From positions 1 through 26,178 of the IMG/VR virus record IMGVR_UViG_3300037193_000179: a DNA stretch of 26,178 nucleotides; one strand, 5' to 3'. Under the pieces are notes generated by a model that was given only the letters and a program-made list of their open reading frames with translations, was not told where the DNA came from and did not search any database. How positions within the stretch are numbered: position 1 is the stretch's first letter; each line of letters begins with the position of its first letter. Both the position numbers and the translations under genes were made by a program. Shown piece after piece: positions 6,674 through 13,907 of this stretch. This DNA is from a virus.

Positions 6674-7503
6674 TGGTCGAGGCCCCCCAGCACCGAGCGG
6701 ATGCCCGCCTCGACAGCGGCCTGCACCTCGACTCGGGTGATGCAGTCCGGGTTCTCTCCCACGGGGATCGCGCCGATCTGCGCCAGGATCGCGTCACGCA
6801 CACGGTCGGCGTTGGCGGCGATCGCCTTCTTGATGTTGCCCTCGTCGTTGAGCAGTCGCCGGAGCACGGCGTTGAGGGGCTGCGTCTCGTCGTCGGCAGC
6901 GCCCTTGCCCTTCGTGTCCACCACGATGCGGGCGTTGCCGACCTCCTCGCGGATGATCTTGCGGAGGTCGTCCAGTTCAGCCATGTCGTACTCGTCTCCC
7001 TTGAGTCGGGGGATCACCGCGTCGGTGACCTGCTTGATGCGGAGAGGACCAGGGCAAATCTTCGCCTGGTTGGTCCACTTGCCGGGCGACCCGAACTGAA
7101 TGTGCCACCCGATGCCTGCGCCGTCCCACTGTCGGGCGAGCCGGAGCGGAATGTCGTGCTTCGTGTTCAGCCACAGCAGCAGTCGCACGATCGTGTTGAT
7201 CTGCTCCGGCGTCCAGGGCTCGTACCCCGTGCCCTGCGTCTCGATCGAGATAGCGAACGGGTTCGCCAGGTAGTTCGCGTCGGCCTCCCATGACGTGTCC
7301 CGGTACTGGAACAGCGTGCCGTCCTTGGCGATGTGGAAGTGCGACTCGATGCCGCCAGAGCGGCCGTCGAAGTACGGCCCGAGGTTGTAGACGTTGCCGC
7401 CGTCCGAGTGGAGGATCGCCAGCCTGGGCCTGATGCGAGGGTCACTTGCAGGCGGCGGGATGAGCCACCGCTTGTCAGCGAAAGGGCAGAGAGCCATGCC
7501 CAC
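6670..7503 (-). CDS. Endolysin: N-acetylmuramoyl-L-alanine amidase (PGRP/Amidase_2 type)
   Basis: A 277-residue endolysin that should cut the bond between N-acetylmuramic acid and L-alanine in peptidoglycan. The N-terminal catalytic domain (about residues 20-165) shows the zinc ligands of the family: His32 in AILHSDGG, His133 in IGWHIQFG and Cys149 in AKICPG, with ESHFHIAKDGTLFQY and AISIETQG between them. The C-terminal third (about 170-277) is charged and helical, with no recognised cell-wall-binding repeat; it may be a coiled coil or a novel binding domain. I chose GTG (complement of 7501-7503), preceded on its strand by GAGAGGGG; an ATG two codons later is an alternative. First gene of the minus-strand cassette, reading away from the capsid gene. 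Confidence 0.9.
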   Translation of the reverse strand: MGMALCPFADKRWLIPPPASDPRIRPRLAILHSDGGNVYNLGPYFDGRSGGIESHFHIAKDGTLFQYRDTSWEADANYLANPFAISIETQGTGYEPWTPEQINTIVRLLLWLNTKHDIPLRLARQWDGAGIGWHIQFGSPGKWTNQAKICPGPLRIKQVTDAVIPRLKGDEYDMAELDDLRKIIREEVGNARIVVDTKGKGAADDETQPLNAVLRRLLNDEGNIKKAIAANADRVRDAILAQIGAIPVGENPDCITRVEVQAAVEAGIRSVLGGLDQ

Positions 7504-7681
7504 ACGCTACCCCTCTCGGGGGGAGTCAGCCGAGACTCGCCGAAGTTCAGTGACTGAACTACTACCCCCACCGGGGGGTCATGTGTGTATGGTTGCGAAC
7601 AGCACGTCCCAGTGGCCTTGGTGCCCGGTGACTCACACGCAGCCCGTGATGACGGAACCACTAGCCACCGAGGAGCATCCC
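7504..7681. promoter_or_regulatory. Divergent control region between endolysin and capsid genes
   Basis: A 178-base gap between the first gene of the minus-strand cassette and the capsid gene. Because the upstream plus-strand block ends in a bidirectional terminator and 1.8 kb of opposite-strand genes follows, both the endolysin cassette and the capsid operon probably need a promoter here (inference). It contains palindrome copy 4, a C/G hairpin (ACCCCC 7564-7569, GGGGGT 7574-7579), and TATGGT (7588-7593), a possible -10 for the capsid side without a good -35. The capsid ribosome-binding site GAGGAG is at 7670-7675. Confidence 0.5.
7544..7560. promoter_or_regulatory. 17-bp palindrome, copy 4, in the divergent region
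   Basis: AGTTCAGTGACTGAACT, perfect, central base G on plus, followed by AC. It lies about 40 bases upstream of the endolysin start and 122 bases upstream of the capsid start. This is the copy best placed to act as a classical operator on two divergent promoters. Confidence 0.85.
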
Positions 7682-9316
7682 GTGGACCAGTTCAAGGAGA
7701 TGAGCACCGAGGACCTGAACGGTCTCCGGGGCGAGAAGTACCAGGCGATCCAGGCGCTGTTCGCGCTCGAGGCCCCCACTGCCGCGCAGGTCACCGAGGC
7801 CGAGGCTCTCGGCGCTGACCTCGAGGCGATCGACTCCATCCTCACCGAGCGCGCCGCCGAGGCTCAGGCCCAGGCCGACAAGTTCGCCGCGCTCAAGACC
7901 AAGTTCTCGGAGCAGCCCGCCGAGGAGGGCGACGAGGAGGAGGTCGAGGAGGAGGAGTCCACCGAGGACCCCCACGACCCGGCCACCGCCGAGCCCGCCG
8001 AGGAGCGCAACGAGACGCCCACCCCGCAGGCTCGCAGCCGCTCCGTGCAGCGCCTCGCCAAGCGCACTCCGCGCCCGGCCGCTCCTGCCGCCGAGGGCAC
8101 CGGCCCGGTGACCATCACCGCTGCCGCCGACGTTCCCGGCTTCTCGACCGGCAAGAAGATCGAGGGCATGGCGGAGTTGGCGAAGGCCGCGCTCAACCGC
8201 ATGAAGGGCTTCACTCCTCCGAGCGGTGACGGCTCTCGCGAGGACCTGCAGAAGTTCGGCGTCGCCGCGCTGTCCCTGGACTACGCGGACGAGTTCACCA
8301 TCGACCGGGGCACCGACGACATGGAGGTTCTCCTCCGTGCCGCCAACGAGGGTCGCCTCAAGTCCGACCAGGGCGAGGGCTCTCTCGTCGCGGCCGGTGG
8401 CTGGTGCGCTCCGAGCGAGACGCTCTACGACCTGCAGGCCGACGAGTCGCTCGACGGCATCCTGTCGGTGCCCGAGGTCAACGTGAAGCGCGGCGGCATC
8501 CGCTACACCCAGGGGCCGCAGTTCGCGGACTTCTACGCCAACGCGGGCTTCATCCAGACCGAGGCCCAGGCGATCGCCGGGACCACGAAGCCCTGCTACG
8601 AGGTCGACTGCCCCGACTTCGAGGAGGTTCGTCTCGACGCGGTGGGCGTCTGCATCAAGGTGCCGATCCTCACCAACGCGGCGTACCCGGAGTTGGTGCA
8701 GCGGTTCACCTCCGGCACGCTGATCGCGCACCAGCACATGGTGAACGCCAACGTGATCGGCCGCATGGTCACGATCGCGGGCGCGGCCCGGTCCTTCACC
8801 GGCATGGGCTCCACCGTGGACGACACGCTCGAGGCTCTCGAGTTGGTCGCGATGCAGCGTCGGCAGAAGTACCGCCTGGCGTTCAACCGCTCGCTCGAGG
8901 TCGTCGTGCCGTTCTGGGTCAAGGGCGCGATCCGCGCTGACCTGGCCCGCCGCAACGGCCAGGACGCGGCTGCCGTCACCGACCAGCAGATCAACTCGTA
9001 CTTCACCTCGCGCAACCTGCAGGTGTCGTTCGTGTACGACTGGCAGGTGCTGGACGAGACCGCCGAGGTCTACCCGGCCACCTTCCAGGCGCTGGTCTAC
9101 CCGGCTGGCACCTTCGTGAAGGGCACCTCCGACGTGATCAACCTGTCGGCGGTCTACGACGCTGCGTCCCTGGCGCAGAACGTCTACACGGGCCTGTTCA
9201 TGGAGCAGGGCCTGCTGGTCGCGAAGATGCAGTACGACGCGGACCTCGTGACGCTGCCGATCTGCAACGCCGGTCAGCGTGGTGCCCTCAACATCGAGTG
9301 CGCCCCCGCCGTCTGA
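7682..9316 (+). CDS. Major capsid protein with scaffold-like N-terminal domain
   Basis: A 544-residue protein. Residues 1-65 (starting MDQFKEMSTEDLNGLRG) form an Ala/Glu-rich probable coiled coil, followed by a very acidic linker (EEGDEEEVEEEE, about 80-95) and a basic stretch with TPQARSRSVQRLAKRTPRP. This resembles the removable scaffolding (delta) domain of HK97-type capsids. The remainder, from about residue 155, looks like the capsid fold, with GWCAPSETLYDL, QTEAQAIAGTTKPCYEV and a long C-terminal part rich in hydrophobic strands. I chose GTG 7682 because GAGGAG (7670-7675) lies at the right distance; in-frame ATGs at 7589 and 7649 lack a convincing site. The protease needed for maturation would be the product encoded at 2722-5418, separated from it by the inverted cassette. 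Confidence 0.9.
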   Translation: MDQFKEMSTEDLNGLRGEKYQAIQALFALEAPTAAQVTEAEALGADLEAIDSILTERAAEAQAQADKFAALKTKFSEQPAEEGDEEEVEEEESTEDPHDPATAEPAEERNETPTPQARSRSVQRLAKRTPRPAAPAAEGTGPVTITAAADVPGFSTGKKIEGMAELAKAALNRMKGFTPPSGDGSREDLQKFGVAALSLDYADEFTIDRGTDDMEVLLRAANEGRLKSDQGEGSLVAAGGWCAPSETLYDLQADESLDGILSVPEVNVKRGGIRYTQGPQFADFYANAGFIQTEAQAIAGTTKPCYEVDCPDFEEVRLDAVGVCIKVPILTNAAYPELVQRFTSGTLIAHQHMVNANVIGRMVTIAGAARSFTGMGSTVDDTLEALELVAMQRRQKYRLAFNRSLEVVVPFWVKGAIRADLARRNGQDAAAVTDQQINSYFTSRNLQVSFVYDWQVLDETAEVYPATFQALVYPAGTFVKGTSDVINLSAVYDAASLAQNVYTGLFMEQGLLVAKMQYDADLVTLPICNAGQRGALNIECAPAV

Positions 9317-9328
9317 TCGTTCGTGAGT

Positions 9329-9358
9329 GCGGGGGTCGGTAGCCACCCCGGCCCCCGC
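9329..9358 (+). terminator. Hairpin after the capsid gene
   Basis: An 11-bp stem with one G-T pair (GCGGGGGTCGG 9329-9339, CCGGCCCCCGC 9348-9358) and an 8-base loop, 13 bases after the capsid stop. Without a T run it may be a partial terminator or an RNA-stabilising hairpin that keeps capsid mRNA abundant relative to downstream genes. Confidence 0.55.
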
Positions 9359-9383
9359 AGCACAACGAGAGGAGGTGGCGAAC

Positions 9384-10202
9384 ATGGTGACGACGGTTCG
9401 ATACCCCATCGCCCCCAGCACCACCCCGCGTAAGTCCACGCTCCTCGACGCCGCCACGGTCAGCGACGGCATCGAGTGGCTCGACGGTGCGGACCTGTTC
9501 GACTCGTACAACTGCATGAAGTTCCAGGCCGAGGCGGACTTCTGTGCGCCGAACGTCAAGGACTTCGACCAGGCTGCGGGCTGGGTCGACGGCTTCCGCT
9601 TCGCTGCCTACGGCGGCGTCGTGTGCCAGTCGGTCGGCCTGGACCGCTCTCGGCTGCAGTCCGAGGTCGAGCGCGTGTTCGGCGTCGGTGAGTCGACCGC
9701 CGTGGAGCGGGCGCTGATGAGCACCCGCTTCGTGGCGAACGCTGCCGACGAGACCGTGCCTGGCGAGTGGGACGCTCCGGTGGACCTCACGCCCGCGAGC
9801 GGTGCGGTTCACCCGCGTGTGGGTGTCGCGCTTCTCGAGGGCCACGCGGCCTCCGAGTACGTCGGCATCCCGACCCTCCACCTTCCGGTCACGATCGCCT
9901 CGGTGCTCACGGGCGTCGGCGCGATCGAGTGGGACGGGGACGTGCTCCGCACGAAGGTCGGCTCCACGGTTGTCGCGGGTGCGGGGTACGACTACCCGAA
10001 CACCGGCCCCACTGGCGCTGCGGCGGCGGAGGGCGAGAAGTGGCTGTACGCCACTGGTGGGGTCGTGGTCATGCGCGGCCCTGCGGAGATTCGAGAGGCG
10101 TTCGCGCACGAGGACAACGACGTGTTCGTCCTGGCCGAGCGAGGCTACGTCGCCGCTGTGGACTGCTACACGGCGGCAGTGAGGGTTCAGGTGACGGCAT
10201 GA
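9384..10202 (+). CDS. Head-associated structural protein of unknown role
   Basis: A 272-residue protein directly after the capsid gene. It contains GWVDGFRFAAYGGVVCQSVGLDR followed by a helix and ERVFGVGESTAVERALMSTRF, a pattern found in proteins encoded next to actinophage capsid genes; the C-terminal half is strand- and glycine-rich (PTLHLPVTIASVLTG, GGVVVMRGP). A virion role as a minor head, decoration or connector protein is likely from position, but I cannot assign one. ATG 9384 follows AGGAGG within GAGAGGAGGTGG (9367-9378). The stop overlaps the next start as ATGA, so the two are translationally coupled. Confidence 0.7.
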   Translation: MVTTVRYPIAPSTTPRKSTLLDAATVSDGIEWLDGADLFDSYNCMKFQAEADFCAPNVKDFDQAAGWVDGFRFAAYGGVVCQSVGLDRSRLQSEVERVFGVGESTAVERALMSTRFVANAADETVPGEWDAPVDLTPASGAVHPRVGVALLEGHAASEYVGIPTLHLPVTIASVLTGVGAIEWDGDVLRTKVGSTVVAGAGYDYPNTGPTGAAAAEGEKWLYATGGVVVMRGPAEIREAFAHEDNDVFVLAERGYVAAVDCYTAAVRVQVTA

Positions 10203-10579
10203 GCGACAAGACGATCTTCGTCCCCTTCGAGGGCGAGGCGCGCGACCGGGCGGTGCTGCTGCTCGAGGCGGCGGAGAAGAAGGACCTCCCCGCTTCTTCG
10301 GTGCAGACCACCCTCGGCGGGTTCCTCGTTCCCGAGGAGGTCGAGCAGGAGGCGTTCGGCGGCGAGTTCGCCAAGCGCCAGGCCGACAAGGAGGCCGCGT
10401 GGGAGAAGGAGATTGAGGACGCTCGGGACACCGAGTTGGAGTCTCAGCCCGTCACCCGCGAGGACACCGAGCAGGCCAACCGTGAGGCTGACCGCCAGGC
10501 GGACAACGACGACCAGGCCAAGAAGGCTCCCGCCAAGAAGGCGGCGGCGAAGAAGGCCACCAGCCGGAAGGAGGACTGA
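10199..10579 (+). CDS. Hypothetical protein with Lys/Ala-rich histone-like tail
   Basis: A 126-residue protein that starts in an ATGA overlap with the gene before it. Residues 1-60 (MSDKTIFVPFEGEARDRAVLLLEAAEKK onward) look like a small folded domain, including TTLGGFLVPEEV; residues 60-105 are highly charged and helical (KRQADKEAAWEKEIEDARD); and the end is KKAPAKKAAAKKATSRKED, a Lys/Ala/Pro repeat like histone H1 or HU-type tails of actinobacteria. Such a tail would be expected to bind DNA or another acidic partner. Its place between head protein and tail tube genes suggests a virion or assembly role. Function unknown. Confidence 0.7.
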   Translation: MSDKTIFVPFEGEARDRAVLLLEAAEKKDLPASSVQTTLGGFLVPEEVEQEAFGGEFAKRQADKEAAWEKEIEDARDTELESQPVTREDTEQANREADRQADNDDQAKKAPAKKAAAKKATSRKED

Positions 10580-10582
10580 CCG

Positions 10583-11464
10583 ATGGGCCAGTTCGCTCTT
10601 GTCCGGGGCCGCGCGCTCCGGGTGACCAAGTTGGACGGCTGTGGCTCCGTCGCCCTCGGGCCGGACTCTGTCGTCACGACCGAGGGCTTCATCTCGGTCG
10701 GCCTCACCGCCAACAACGAGGAGGGTGAGACCATCTCCGTCACGAACGCGGCGGGCAAGGTCTGCATCCTCGATGAGCCGTCTCCGACCTTCACGGGCTA
10801 CTCCGTGGAGGTGCAGTTCTGCGGCGTGGACCCCGAGTTGTTCCACCTGATGACGGGCCAGCCGGTCGTGCTCAACGCGGCCGGTACCGAGGTGGTCGGC
10901 TTCGGCGTCGACAGCGACGTGGACGTGGAGGGCCAGGGCTTCGCGCTCGAGATGTGGTCCAACGTCCCGGTCGCTGCCTGTGACGCCTCCGGGGCCAACT
11001 CGTACGGCTACTTCCTGCTCCCCTTCCTCAAGGGCGGCACCCTGGGCGACGTGACCGTGGAGAACGGCGCGATCAACTTCTCGCTCACCGGGGCCAGCAC
11101 CAAGGACGGGAACGAGTGGGGCGTGGGTCCGTACGACGTGGTTCGTGACGCTGGCGGCGCTGCTGGCCCGCTCAACGAGCCGATCCCGTCCACGCGGCAC
11201 CTGCACCTTGAGGTCACCACGGTGGCTCCCCCGCCGCTCACGGACGGCGCGGACGCTCTCGGCGTTCCGGCGACCGGCGCGACGGCTGGCAGCCCCGGCA
11301 CCATGACCCCGGCCAACTCGTACGCTCCGGCTTCGCTCGAGGACGCGGACAGCCTCACGGCTGACCCGAACACGGCGTGGACCACCGGGCAGTACGTCAC
11401 GCTGGGCGACGGCACCACGGCGCACTGGGACGGCACCCAGTGGGTCGCGGGCGTGGCCGACTGA
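10583..11464 (+). CDS. Major tail (tube) protein
   Basis: A 293-residue protein. Residues 1-205 are strand-rich with few charges, beginning MGQFALVRGRALRVTKLDGCG and including TFTGYSVEVQFCGVDPELFHLMTGQP and SYGYFLLPFL, as in major tail proteins of actinophage siphoviruses, which stack as hexamers into the tail tube. After a Pro-rich linker (about 212-230) a small C-terminal domain follows, with PANSYAPASLEDADSLTADP and TTGQYVTLGDGTTAHWDGTQW; this type of appended domain is common on actinophage tail tubes and would face outward. ATG 10583 follows AAGGAGG (10568-10574). It lies upstream of the head-tail connector genes rather than after them. A stable hairpin follows the gene, fitting high expression. 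Confidence 0.82.
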   Translation: MGQFALVRGRALRVTKLDGCGSVALGPDSVVTTEGFISVGLTANNEEGETISVTNAAGKVCILDEPSPTFTGYSVEVQFCGVDPELFHLMTGQPVVLNAAGTEVVGFGVDSDVDVEGQGFALEMWSNVPVAACDASGANSYGYFLLPFLKGGTLGDVTVENGAINFSLTGASTKDGNEWGVGPYDVVRDAGGAAGPLNEPIPSTRHLHLEVTTVAPPPLTDGADALGVPATGATAGSPGTMTPANSYAPASLEDADSLTADPNTAWTTGQYVTLGDGTTAHWDGTQWVAGVAD

Positions 11465-11478
11465 TCCACGACAGGCGC

Positions 11479-11515
11479 AGAGGCCCCGTCTCCCTTCACG
11501 GGGGACGGGGCCTCT
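11479..11515 (+). terminator. Stable hairpin after the major tail gene
   Basis: A 16-bp stem with one G-T pair (11479-11494 with 11500-11515; AGAGGCCCCGTCTCCC on the left) and a 5-base loop, TTCAC, 14 bases past the stop. Probably a terminator or attenuator that lowers expression of the connector genes relative to the tail tube. The T run is absent, as is usual in high-GC actinobacteria. Confidence 0.7.
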
Positions 11516-11534
11516 CCCGTGAGAGGCTGGTGCC

Positions 11535-12323
11535 ATGACTACGCAGGTCCCTGAGTACGGCGGGTGCCCCTGGCCCGTCGACACCGCGTGCTTCGATGAC
11601 GAGTGGAACGCGCTGAGCGAGCCGATCCGCGCGCGCTCCCTGGCCCTCGCATCCTCCACTCTCGAGCGCCTGACCGGTGGTCGAGTCGGCGGGTGCCCGG
11701 TCACCGTCCGGCCCTGCTCCGCGTCCGGGTGCATCCGGCAGGGCTGGGACCCGTTCGTGATGCGCCCCGCGTTCGTCCCGCTGAACTGGGCTGGCTCGTG
11801 GGTGAACTCCTGCGGCCACCGCACCTGCGAGTGCGAGGTCACCAAGGGCGTCCGACTGGCGCAGCCGGTCGGCCGGGTGGACGAGGTGAAGGTCGACGGC
11901 GTGGTCCTCGACCCGTCTGCGTACCGGGTGCTCGACGGGTACCTCGTCGCGACCGACCCCGAGTTCGAGTTCCCCGCAGTTCAGTCACTGAACTTGCCCG
12001 ACACCGAGCCGGGCACCTTCTCGGTCACGTACCTCAACGCCTACGAGGTCGACGCCAACGGGGCGTTCGCTGTCGCTGTGCTGGCGATGGAGTACGCGAA
12101 GGCTTGCACCGGGAAGAAGTGCCGCCTCCCGTCCAGCGTCACCTCGGTCAGCCGCCAGGGCATCACGCTCGAGATGACCCCCGGCGCGTTCCCCGGTGGG
12201 ATGACCGGCATCCGGGAGGTCGACTCGTACATCGCGCTGTGGAACCCCGGTGGGCTGCAGCGCGGCGCTACCGTGTGGTCGCCTGACCTCCACCGTCCCC
12301 GTGCCCAGGGAGGCCCCCGATGA
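11535..12323 (+). CDS. Head-to-tail adaptor
   Basis: A 262-residue Cys-rich protein (at least eight Cys) starting MTTQVPEYGGCPWPVDTACFDDEW, followed by a helix with RARSLALASSTLERLTGG, then a strand-rich middle (VGRVDEVKVDGVVLDPSAYRV) and a helix with VAVLAMEYAKACTGKKCRLP. This combination, an N-terminal helical part plus a ..V..V.VDG..L....Y.. segment, is typical of actinophage head-to-tail adaptors, which bind beneath the portal ring. ATG 11535 follows GAGAGG (11521-11526). Residues 149-153 (VQSLN) are encoded by a copy of the 17-bp palindrome, placed in a loop-like region before NLPDTEPGTFSV. The end overlaps the next gene as ATGA. Confidence 0.8.
   Translation: MTTQVPEYGGCPWPVDTACFDDEWNALSEPIRARSLALASSTLERLTGGRVGGCPVTVRPCSASGCIRQGWDPFVMRPAFVPLNWAGSWVNSCGHRTCECEVTKGVRLAQPVGRVDEVKVDGVVLDPSAYRVLDGYLVATDPEFEFPAVQSLNLPDTEPGTFSVTYLNAYEVDANGAFAVAVLAMEYAKACTGKKCRLPSSVTSVSRQGITLEMTPGAFPGGMTGIREVDSYIALWNPGGLQRGATVWSPDLHRPRAQGGPR
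11978..11994. promoter_or_regulatory. 17-bp palindrome, copy 5, inside the adaptor gene
   Basis: AGTTCAGTCACTGAACT, perfect, central base C, read in frame as VQSLN exactly as in the portal gene. Confidence 0.85.
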
Positions 12324-12724
12324 TCGTCCGCATGCAGTTCCGTCTCGCCAGCGCCGCTGAGTGGGAGGCGAGCAACCCGGTGCTGGTGGAGGCCGAGCCT
12401 GGCTACGACACCACCAACAAGGCGTTCAAGTTGGGCGACGGCGTGACCGCCTGGAACGACCTCGGCTTTCAGTCGGCCGACGTGGCGACCTTCCAGGGCT
12501 TCGCGGCTGCTGTGGCCGCTGGCGTGGCCGACGCGCAGACCGCTGCCACTACGGCCCAGGAGGCAGCCACGGACGCCCAGGAGGCATCGACCCGGCTGGC
12601 CGTCCCGCTGGTCACCACCGAGGAGCGCCCGGACCCGAGCATCACTCCCGGTCGCCTGATCTACGACACCACCCTCTCGACGCTGCTCATCGCGCGCGAC
12701 GGCGCGTGGGAGGCGATCGCCTGA
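12320..12724 (+). CDS. Small protein with Mtd-N-like domain and coiled coil
   Basis: A 134-residue protein. Residues 1-50 carry FRLASAAEWEASNPVL, then E.GYDT..KAFKLGDG, then TAWNDL, a pattern matching the small N-terminal domain of Bordetella phage Mtd and of many phage fibre proteins. Residues 60-95 are Ala/Thr/Gln-rich with a coiled-coil look (AQTAATTAQEAATDAQEAST). The end (LIYDTTLSTLLIARDGAWEAI) resembles the short closing strands found in fibre-type proteins. It lies within the head-tail connector genes, so a head fibre or connector decoration is possible. No reverse transcriptase or variable repeat is present, so a diversity-generating system is not indicated. Confidence 0.6.
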   Translation: MIVRMQFRLASAAEWEASNPVLVEAEPGYDTTNKAFKLGDGVTAWNDLGFQSADVATFQGFAAAVAAGVADAQTAATTAQEAATDAQEASTRLAVPLVTTEERPDPSITPGRLIYDTTLSTLLIARDGAWEAIA

Positions 12725-13230
12725 TGCCTCTGACCGAGAACCGCATCTGGTCGATGATGACCAGCCTGGCGGCGTGCCTGTGCGCGCAGATCAACGACGA
12801 GGCGAACGGCCTCAAGGGCGTGTGCTTCTGCGGCGTGCTGCCGGGCGAGGCGGTCCCGATGGACTACGTGGACGGCTGCAGCGACGAGGTGTGCGGCATG
12901 GCCTACGTCCGCATGAGCGCGCTGTACCCGTCGACCGGGGTCGGGATGATCAGCGAGCAGCCGGGCAACTGCAACGCGGGGATCGGCGTGGACCTTGAGG
13001 TGGGCATCCTGCGGTGCATCACCGGGATGGACGACTCCGGCAACCTCCCCACGGACGCGGAGATGTTCGAGGCGGTCCAGAGCCAGATCGCTGACGCCCT
13101 CGCGATGCAGCGTGCGATCCAGTGCTGCGAGGCTCTCCCGAGCAAGGACTTCATCCTGTCGTCGTACGCCCCGACCGGCCCGATGGGCGGCGTCTACGGC
13201 GGAACGTACTCCCTGTCGGTGGCGGTCTAG
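12724..13230 (+). CDS. Probable tail terminator / head-tail connector protein
   Basis: A 168-residue protein starting at an ATG that shares one base with the preceding stop (TGATG). It is Cys-rich (LAACLCAQ, GVCFCG, IQCCEAL) and has the layout of a family seen at this position in actinophages: an N-terminal helix, a loop with VDGC, then MAYVRMSALYPSTG, GIGVDLEVGILRC, a helical QSQIADALAMQRAIQCC, and a closing strand, YGGTYSLSVAV. This family is usually labelled tail terminator, the ring that caps the tail tube and joins it to the head. The assignment depends on pattern and order and could be swapped with its downstream neighbour. Confidence 0.62.
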   Translation: MPLTENRIWSMMTSLAACLCAQINDEANGLKGVCFCGVLPGEAVPMDYVDGCSDEVCGMAYVRMSALYPSTGVGMISEQPGNCNAGIGVDLEVGILRCITGMDDSGNLPTDAEMFEAVQSQIADALAMQRAIQCCEALPSKDFILSSYAPTGPMGGVYGGTYSLSVAV

Positions 13231-13812
13231 GTGGCGCGCTCGTCGGTCGTAGCGGTCGTCGTCTACGACTCGAAGTTGTTCAACCGCACCGGCACGATCG
13301 GCCGGTGGGCGACGGCACTCGAGGCCCGCTTCACCATGTACGCCAAGCAGGAGGCCCCGCAGCGATCGGGGGAACTCCGGGCGGGGATCAAGGGCCACGT
13401 CGCCCGCATCGGTCCGAAGCAGTTGCTGACCACCATCCGGTCCGAGGCGAACCACTCGCTGTACGTCCTGCGCGGCACGACCGGGCCGATCATGTCCCGG
13501 CGCATGTACGGCTTCCGGGGGCGGACGGGCCTGATGGTTCCTCGCGGTGCCGTGGGCGGGCGCAACCCGCTCAAGACCACACCTCGCGACTGGGACCGCC
13601 AGTGGCTGCGGGAGCACGGCTACATGCTGCGCGTCCGGGCGGGCAACGGCTACCCGGAGCGGTACGCGATCAGCGTGTCCGGCCAGGAGGCCAACCCGTT
13701 CTTCGCGCGCGCGGCTATCCGCACCGCCCGCCGCCACTCCTCGCTGCGCGGCTTCACGCCCGGTGGGGACGCTATGGCCGCTCCGTCGACGGTGGGCTTC
13801 CGGCTGCTGTAG
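13231..13812 (+). CDS. Probable HK97 gp10-like head-tail / tail completion protein
   Basis: A 193-residue protein starting with GTG immediately after the preceding stop and with no clear ribosome-binding site, so it is probably translated by coupling. It contains KQEAPQRSGELRAGIKG, which resembles the ..AP..TG.L..si... region of gp10-type connector proteins; LYVLRGTTGPI, which fits their Y...E..GT..... segment; and a closing ANPFFARAAIRTAR helix, also typical (..PFl..A......). It is basic throughout. A virion connector role is likely; the precise ring is uncertain. It ends two bases before a palindrome copy. Confidence 0.62.
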   Translation: MARSSVVAVVVYDSKLFNRTGTIGRWATALEARFTMYAKQEAPQRSGELRAGIKGHVARIGPKQLLTTIRSEANHSLYVLRGTTGPIMSRRMYGFRGRTGLMVPRGAVGGRNPLKTTPRDWDRQWLREHGYMLRVRAGNGYPERYAISVSGQEANPFFARAAIRTARRHSSLRGFTPGGDAMAAPSTVGFRLL

Positions 13813-13813
13813 C

Positions 13814-13830
13814 AGTTCAGTCACTGAACT
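13814..13830. promoter_or_regulatory. 17-bp palindrome, copy 6, just after a stop codon
   Basis: AGTTCAGTCACTGAACT, perfect, central base C, followed by AC. It begins two bases after the TAG at 13810-13812 and opens the longest gap of the tail region. Confidence 0.85.
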
Positions 13831-13907
13831 ACCCACCGGCCCGGCGAGTGTGCTGCGTAGTCGGTGGTGCGTAGGCTGTCCTCAAATCCACTAGTAAAGG
13901 AGCAGCC
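13831..13907 (+). promoter_or_regulatory. Possible promoter region for the tail genes
   Basis: A 77-base gap ahead of the chaperone genes. It holds TAGGCT (13872-13877), a fair -10 for an actinobacterial sigma factor, but no recognisable -35, then an A/T-richer patch and the AAAGGAG ribosome-binding site (13896-13902). Promoter activity is a guess from position. Confidence 0.3.

Noticed and set aside
7581-7631. A possible 16-codon leader peptide frame before the capsid gene
   Set aside because: No ribosome-binding site at proper spacing and no peptide pattern suggesting attenuation.
7589-7681. Upstream starts for the capsid protein at 7589 or 7649
   Set aside because: No ribosome-binding site; the extra residues (including WPWCPVTHTQP) do not look like a scaffold domain, while GTG 7682 follows GAGGAG well.
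12320-12724. Diversity-generating retroelement suggested by the Mtd-like domain
   Set aside because: No reverse transcriptase gene, template repeat or variable repeat found in the window.
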